From the NCBI GenBank assembly GCA_030620125.1, contig JAUXFI010000015.1, forward strand, positions 1 through 16,921: a stretch of 16,921 nt of DNA, given 5' to 3'. Each line of letters starts with the position of its first letter. Position 1 is the first letter of the stretch. This document shows positions 13,183 through 16,921 of this stretch, in pieces. The notes beneath the pieces were generated by a model that made no database searches, was not told where the DNA came from, and was given only the letters and a program-made list of their open reading frames with translations. Made by a program: the position numbers and the translations under genes. The DNA is from Anaerolineae bacterium. Its GTDB lineage: Bacteria; Chloroflexota; Anaerolineae; B4-G1.

Positions 13183-13980
13183 ATGCGTAATCTTTCCCGG
13201 CAAGAGTATGCCTTGATGTCCGAACTGGCCTTGCAAAGCCGCAAGATGGTCACGCCCGTTGAGGCTGCGACCATCTTGAGCACCACCCGTGAGAACGCCC
13301 ATCGCATTCTCTCGCGGTTGCACGAGAAGGGCTGGCTGACACGCATTGAGCGGGGCCGCTACCTCGTCGTCCCAATGGAAGGACAGGCCGGGTGGGCCGA
13401 ACACGAGTTTGTCTACGCCAGTCAATTGATTGTTCCCTACTATATCTCATATCGCTCTGCCCTGGCTCACTGGGGACTGACGGAACAACTGCTGCACGTG
13501 GTCTTTGTCGCTACCACCAGGCGCAAGCGCAATCTGGAATTCCAGGGGGTTCGCTTTCGGTTCGTCACCATCCGTCCGCACAAGTTCTTTGGCTACGCAA
13601 AAGTGACGCTTGACGCGACGCCAGTGCAAATCGCCACACCGGAAAAGACGATTGTGGACTGTCTGGACCAGGAACAGTATAGCGGTGGGATGCCTGAAAT
13701 TGCCCAGGCACTGATCGAGGCCGGGGAGCGACTGGACGTATCCCGACTGACCGATTATGCATTGCAGATGCGTAGCAACGTGCTCGTCCGTCGCCTGGGC
13801 TACCTGCTTGATCTCGTGGACGCAGGACAAACCAAAGTATTGGCGCAGCACGTGGGCAACTCGGGCTATGCTTACCTTTCCCGGTTGTTCCCCCGGCGGG
13901 AACTGGCCCGCAACGCCAGGTGGCGTCTCATCGTCAACGTCGAACCCGCACAGTTGCAACGCGGACGGGAGGTAATCTGA
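13183..13980 (+). CDS. abiEi: Type IV antitoxin, AbiEi family
   Basis: This 265-residue protein fits the AbiEi family. An N-terminal winged helix (about 8-62: EYALMSELALQSRKMVTPVEAA, split by a helix-turn, then RILSRLHEKGWLTRIERGRYLVVP) precedes a larger C-terminal domain with ISYRSALAHWGL (about 88-99) and TPEKTIVDCLD (about 153-163), both typical of AbiEi. The winged helix binds the operon's own promoter, and the C-terminal domain counters the toxin. The ribosome binding site is weak: AGAGAGG lies 13 bases before the ATG. The stop TGA shares its A with the ATG of the toxin gene, so the pair is translated together. The pair defends against phage by abortive infection in other hosts; that role here is inferred. 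Confidence 0.87.
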   Translation: MRNLSRQEYALMSELALQSRKMVTPVEAATILSTTRENAHRILSRLHEKGWLTRIERGRYLVVPMEGQAGWAEHEFVYASQLIVPYYISYRSALAHWGLTEQLLHVVFVATTRRKRNLEFQGVRFRFVTIRPHKFFGYAKVTLDATPVQIATPEKTIVDCLDQEQYSGGMPEIAQALIEAGERLDVSRLTDYALQMRSNVLVRRLGYLLDLVDAGQTKVLAQHVGNSGYAYLSRLFPRRELARNARWRLIVNVEPAQLQRGREVI

Positions 13981-14762
13981 TGGACCGTGCACACCTGGTA
14001 TTGATCCAGAGACAGCACTTTCCTGACATTCCACTGACCATCCTCGAAAGAGACTATGTTCTCATGTCCGTGCTGCGGGCCATATTTGAGCATCCCGCGC
14101 TTGGCCGCTCGTTTGTGCTAAAGGGCGGTATCGCGCTACACCGGCTCTATCTGCACCGCCGTCTCTCCCTTGATCTGGATTTCACCGCCAATCGGCCCAT
14201 CACACTCGACGAATTGCAGCCGGTCATCGAACTGGCAGACCTTCAGGCCACGGTCAAGGAACATCGGACCTTTTCCGATGCCCTCACGATCAAACGATTA
14301 CGCTTCGTAGGCCCGCTCGGATATCCCAGTTCGATCAAGATTGACGTCAGTTTCCGCGAGCAGGTGATTCTGCCACCAGTCGGCCATCTGCTTGCTACTC
14401 CCTACTTTGCGTCCTTCTCCGTCCACGCGATGCAATTGACAGAGATAGCCGCCGAGAAACTGCGTGCCCTCTCGATGCATAACGCGCCGCGCGACCTCTA
14501 CGATCTGTGGGCTATGCAACGCGATCTGGAGGTAGACGTAGCCCAGGTCACGCGCCTGCTACCGGCGAAACTGGCCACCGTGGGTCTGACCTACGACCGC
14601 GCTATCCTGCTCCATCAGTTGGCAGAAGCGGAGGCAACCTGGGAAAGCGACCTGGGCCCGTTGATGGCCCAACTCCCCGATTTCGGGTCAGTGGCCGCCG
14701 AGTTGGGGGACTGGCTGAAAGAGTTGCCACTTTACCTGGAGGAGCCATCCCATGGCGGCTGA
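13980..14762 (+). CDS. abiEii: Type IV toxin, AbiEii nucleotidyltransferase family
   Basis: This 260-residue protein is an AbiEii-type nucleotidyltransferase, a family that modifies tRNA ends and halts translation. All four family motifs are present: LKGGIALHRLY (47-57) with LSLDLDF (62-68) holding the metal-binding D65 and D67; KIDVSF (120-125); LTEIAAEKLRAL (153-164) with the catalytic-type lysine K160; and RDLYDLW (171-177). The first motif has Ile where most members have Thr (KGGT), a mild change. GGAGG lies at 13968-13972, 7 bases before the ATG. The gene overlaps the antitoxin stop by one base and the following methyltransferase by 11 bases. Confidence 0.87.
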   Translation: MDRAHLVLIQRQHFPDIPLTILERDYVLMSVLRAIFEHPALGRSFVLKGGIALHRLYLHRRLSLDLDFTANRPITLDELQPVIELADLQATVKEHRTFSDALTIKRLRFVGPLGYPSSIKIDVSFREQVILPPVGHLLATPYFASFSVHAMQLTEIAAEKLRALSMHNAPRDLYDLWAMQRDLEVDVAQVTRLLPAKLATVGLTYDRAILLHQLAEAEATWESDLGPLMAQLPDFGSVAAELGDWLKELPLYLEEPSHGG

Positions 14763-15675
14763 CCTCCCCATCTGCGACTACGAAGGCTCCGCCTACCGCA
14801 CCGAGTTCTGGGGGCAGGGACGCGAGTACGAGGACAGGGTCGAGCGGGTAGCGCTGCAACATCTGTTGCCTCCCACCGGGCGTCGCCTGGTCGAGATCGG
14901 CGTGGGCTACGGGCGACTGGTTGATCTCTACCAAGGCTATGACGAGGTCGTATTCTTTGACTATGCTCTCTCACAACTACGGCAGGCCCAGGAGCTGTGG
15001 GGGGATGCCGGTCCCAATGGCCGGCCGCGTTACGTCTACGTCGCCGGCGACTTTTACAGATTCCCCTTTGTCACCGGTCTCTTTGACACAGTGACGATGG
15101 TGCGCACGCTTCACCATGCCACCGATGCGCCAGCGGTTCTGAAAGGCGTGGCTCAGATACTGGCCCCCGGCGGCGCGCTCGTGCTCGAGTTCGCCAACAA
15201 GTGCAACCTGAAAGCCATTCTGCGCTACTGCCTGCGCCGGCAAGACTGGTCACCCTTTGACCGGCAGCCGGTCGAGTTCGTGAAATTGAACTTTGACTTT
15301 CATCCAGCCTGGATGCGGGAGCGGCTGGCCGAGGTTGGACTGGCGGTGCGGGAGGTTCGTACTGTCTCCCACTTCCGGCTTGGCCTGCTCAAGCGGTCAG
15401 TGCCCACAGGGTTACTCGTATCGCTCGATCGGCTGTGTCAACCAACAGGCGCGCTGTGGCAACTGACGCCCAGCGTCTTTGTGCGCTGTGAGGCCCACGC
15501 TGACAAACCTGCTGTCCAGATGGGTGCTTTCTTTCGTTGCACTGTCTGTGATTCGGCTCTGTTGACATTGGTGGAGGGGGAGGATATCTTATCTTGCGCT
15601 GGTTGCGGTGCGCGCTTCGCGGTGCGCGATGGCATCTACGACTTTAAAGCGCCACTTGTGGGAGATGCGAGATGA
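14752..15675 (+). CDS. SAM-dependent methyltransferase with C-terminal zinc ribbon
   Basis: This 307-residue protein has a class I methyltransferase fold: motif I LVEIGVGYGR (46-55), acidic residue D70 after strand 2, AGDFYRFPF (98-106), and motif IV-like TLHHATD (119-125) with LAPGGALVLE (137-146). A region of about 100 residues follows, then a Trm112-like zinc ribbon: CTVC (263-266) and CAGC (282-285), ending in DGIYDF. Such ribbons are common in methyltransferases acting on RNA, protein or small molecules; the substrate here is unknown. GGAGGAG precedes the ATG. The start lies within the abiEii gene (11-base overlap), so it is translated from the same mRNA. It could be an unrelated passenger or an accessory of the AbiE system. 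Confidence 0.85.
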   Translation: MAADLPICDYEGSAYRTEFWGQGREYEDRVERVALQHLLPPTGRRLVEIGVGYGRLVDLYQGYDEVVFFDYALSQLRQAQELWGDAGPNGRPRYVYVAGDFYRFPFVTGLFDTVTMVRTLHHATDAPAVLKGVAQILAPGGALVLEFANKCNLKAILRYCLRRQDWSPFDRQPVEFVKLNFDFHPAWMRERLAEVGLAVREVRTVSHFRLGLLKRSVPTGLLVSLDRLCQPTGALWQLTPSVFVRCEAHADKPAVQMGAFFRCTVCDSALLTLVEGEDILSCAGCGARFAVRDGIYDFKAPLVGDAR

Positions 15676-16097
15676 GCGATGCGATTCGACGACCGTTGTT
15701 TGCTGACCTGATCTTTAATGAAGATGGGCAGCCGGTGCAGGCGATCTACATCGGCGCGGTTCCCCACTACGCCGTACCCGATGGAGACTTCTTGCGCCAT
15801 GTCGAGGCCGAGCACGTGGACCGTCAGATCGTGGCATTGGTGCAGGAGCGCATCCTGGCGATGCGCGACCTTGTCACCGAAGGGGTAGTCCACATGCTTG
15901 GCCAGGAGGACCTGTTCACGCGGGCTTCGATTGAGCATGCGATTGAGAATATGGACCGCATCCTTGAGCCAGGCAACGTGGACGTGGATGAACTGCGCAC
16001 CGCGTTGTGGATGACAAAGTTCCGTGTCACCGTGAACGTGCACGGTGATGTGGTGCGCCTCGATATCCCCGGTTGGGAGGGTGGGGAATACGAGTAG
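15672..16097 (+). CDS. Unknown small protein, last gene of the abiE operon
   Basis: This 141-residue acidic soluble protein is not recognised. The front (RRPLFADLIFNEDGQPVQAI, then IGAVPHYAVPDGDF) looks like a small beta sheet. The middle is helical (HVDRQIVALVQERILAMRDLV), and the tail (WMTKFRVTVNVHGDVVRLDIP) is again beta. No membrane span, cysteine pairs or catalytic motif is seen. Its ATG overlaps the methyltransferase stop by 4 bases (ATGA), so the two are translationally coupled and may work together. Confidence 0.7.
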   Translation: MSDAIRRPLFADLIFNEDGQPVQAIYIGAVPHYAVPDGDFLRHVEAEHVDRQIVALVQERILAMRDLVTEGVVHMLGQEDLFTRASIEHAIENMDRILEPGNVDVDELRTALWMTKFRVTVNVHGDVVRLDIPGWEGGEYE

Positions 16098-16105
16098 GCC
16101 TGCGC

Positions 16106-16134
16106 TTGTGCGGTTTACAGAATTGATGTATACT
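16106..16134 (+). promoter_or_regulatory. Promoter of dnaN
   Basis: TTGTGC (16106-16111) and TATACT (16129-16134) are 17 bases apart. The start would fall near 16141, about 35 bases before the dnaN ATG, which has AGGAGGT at 16161-16167. Confidence 0.65.
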
Positions 16135-16175
16135 CGCCCTATTCAGACTATCACACTTCGAGGAGGTCCACACTG

Positions 16176-16921
16176 ATGAAGGTCTCCTGTCTACAGGAAA
16201 ATCTGACCAAAGGCTTGAGCGTCGTCGGACGGGCAGTTTCACCTCGCTCCACGCTGCCGGTGCTCGGCAACGTACTCCTGGCGACCGACGCCGGACGGCT
16301 CAAACTCTCTGCCACCAATCTGGAGGTGGGGATCAATTGCTGGATCGGCGCCAAGGTTGAGGAAGAGGGGGCGACTACTGTTCCGGCTCGCACCTTCATT
16401 GACCTGGTCAATGCACTGCCGCCAGAGAAGGTGGATATGGAACTGGTCGTGCGCACGCAGACGCTCAATCTGCAGGCCGGTCGCAGCGAGGCGAACATCA
16501 AGGGCATTGACGCGCAGGAATTCCCCATTGTGCCGGTGCCCGAGGGGGAAGGGGGCATCTCCATTGAGCCTGACGTGCTGCGCACGGCGATTGAACAGGT
16601 CTCGCTTGCTGCCGCTACCGACGAGAGCCGCCCCATCCTCACCGGGGTGCTGGCCAAGTTCGAGGAAGCGCAACTCACGCTTGCCGCCGCTGACGGGTTC
16701 CGCCTTTCGGTGCGTACTCTCTCGTTGCCCCAGCCCGTCCCTGATCCCTTCAGCATCATCATCCCCGCCCGGGCACTGGTCGAACTGGGACGCATCAGCG
16801 GCGAGCAGAAGGAGCCCATCGTCATCAATGTCACCCCCACCCGCAACCAGGTGCTCTTCCAACTCACCGACATCGTGCTGGTGTCGCAGTTAATTGACGG
16901 CAACTTCCCGGACTACCGGCA
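16176..16921 (+). CDS. dnaN: DNA polymerase III beta subunit (sliding clamp), N-terminal two thirds
   Basis: An ATG at 16176, 8 bases after AGGAGGT, opens a frame that runs to the window edge without a stop. It gives 248 full codons of a protein usually about 370 to 380 long. The sequence begins MKVSCLQENLTKGLSVVGRA and continues with STLPVLGNVLLATD, then IKGIDAQEFPIVP, LTGVLAKFEEAQLTLAAADG and LIDGNFPDYR at the edge. These are the standard markers of the first two clamp domains. The protein forms a ring around DNA that holds replicative polymerases and repair enzymes. It has its own promoter, apart from the abiE operon. No dnaA is seen to the left, where it sits in many bacteria. Confidence 0.95.
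   Translation, partial: MKVSCLQENLTKGLSVVGRAVSPRSTLPVLGNVLLATDAGRLKLSATNLEVGINCWIGAKVEEEGATTVPARTFIDLVNALPPEKVDMELVVRTQTLNLQAGRSEANIKGIDAQEFPIVPVPEGEGGISIEPDVLRTAIEQVSLAAATDESRPILTGVLAKFEEAQLTLAAADGFRLSVRTLSLPQPVPDPFSIIIPARALVELGRISGEQKEPIVINVTPTRNQVLFQLTDIVLVSQLIDGNFPDYR

Overview
The window looks like a chromosomal segment of a Chloroflexota bacterium, probably Anaerolineae-like. This rests on remembered family resemblance, not on a search. The pointers are a dnaN closest in style to Chloroflexota beta clamps, membrane glycosyltransferases with a C-terminal beta-rich domain often seen in that phylum, in-gene heptanucleotide repeats, and moderately high GC. Promoters of the ordinary TTGACA/TATAAT type are easy to see in front of most transcription units.

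Left end (1-1000): two minus-strand genes, a 5' piece of a CBS-domain protein and a DRTGG-domain protein. Behind them lies a decayed 3' piece of the ribosomal protein S20 gene that still has a terminator-like hairpin. A perfect consensus sigma-70 promoter then points right into a 170-base leader. It drives a DUF4956 membrane protein and a VTC-domain (polyphosphate-polymerase-like) protein (993-2465), a pair that recurs in many bacteria.

Centre (2469-8910): a minus-strand operon of three ArnT/PMT-type (GT39-like) membrane glycosyltransferases, each joined to the next by a 4-base ATGA overlap. All three end in a similar extracytoplasmic beta-rich domain. Genes two and three carry long arrays of 7-base repeats inside the reading frame, one of 16 consecutive units. 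Because 7 is not a multiple of 3, gain or loss of one unit would shift the frame.

8911-9838 is about 930 bases without a convincing gene. It holds the promoter of the glycosyltransferase operon with a G9 tract beside it, an orphan LexA/SOS-type box, a set of inverted repeats, and a near-consensus ParB centromere site (parS).

Right half: a NatAB-like ABC exporter (9839-11882) whose promoter predicts a leaderless mRNA; a one-span membrane protein with an unusual repeating beta pattern (12023-12664); and a start-less C-terminal remnant that resembles a winged helix of an ATPase. Next comes an operon of a type IV AbiEi/AbiEii toxin-antitoxin pair, a methyltransferase with a C-terminal zinc ribbon, and a small unknown protein (13183-16097). 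The start of dnaN, with its own promoter, runs off the right edge. The parS-like site and dnaN together suggest the window may lie in the origin-proximal part of the chromosome.
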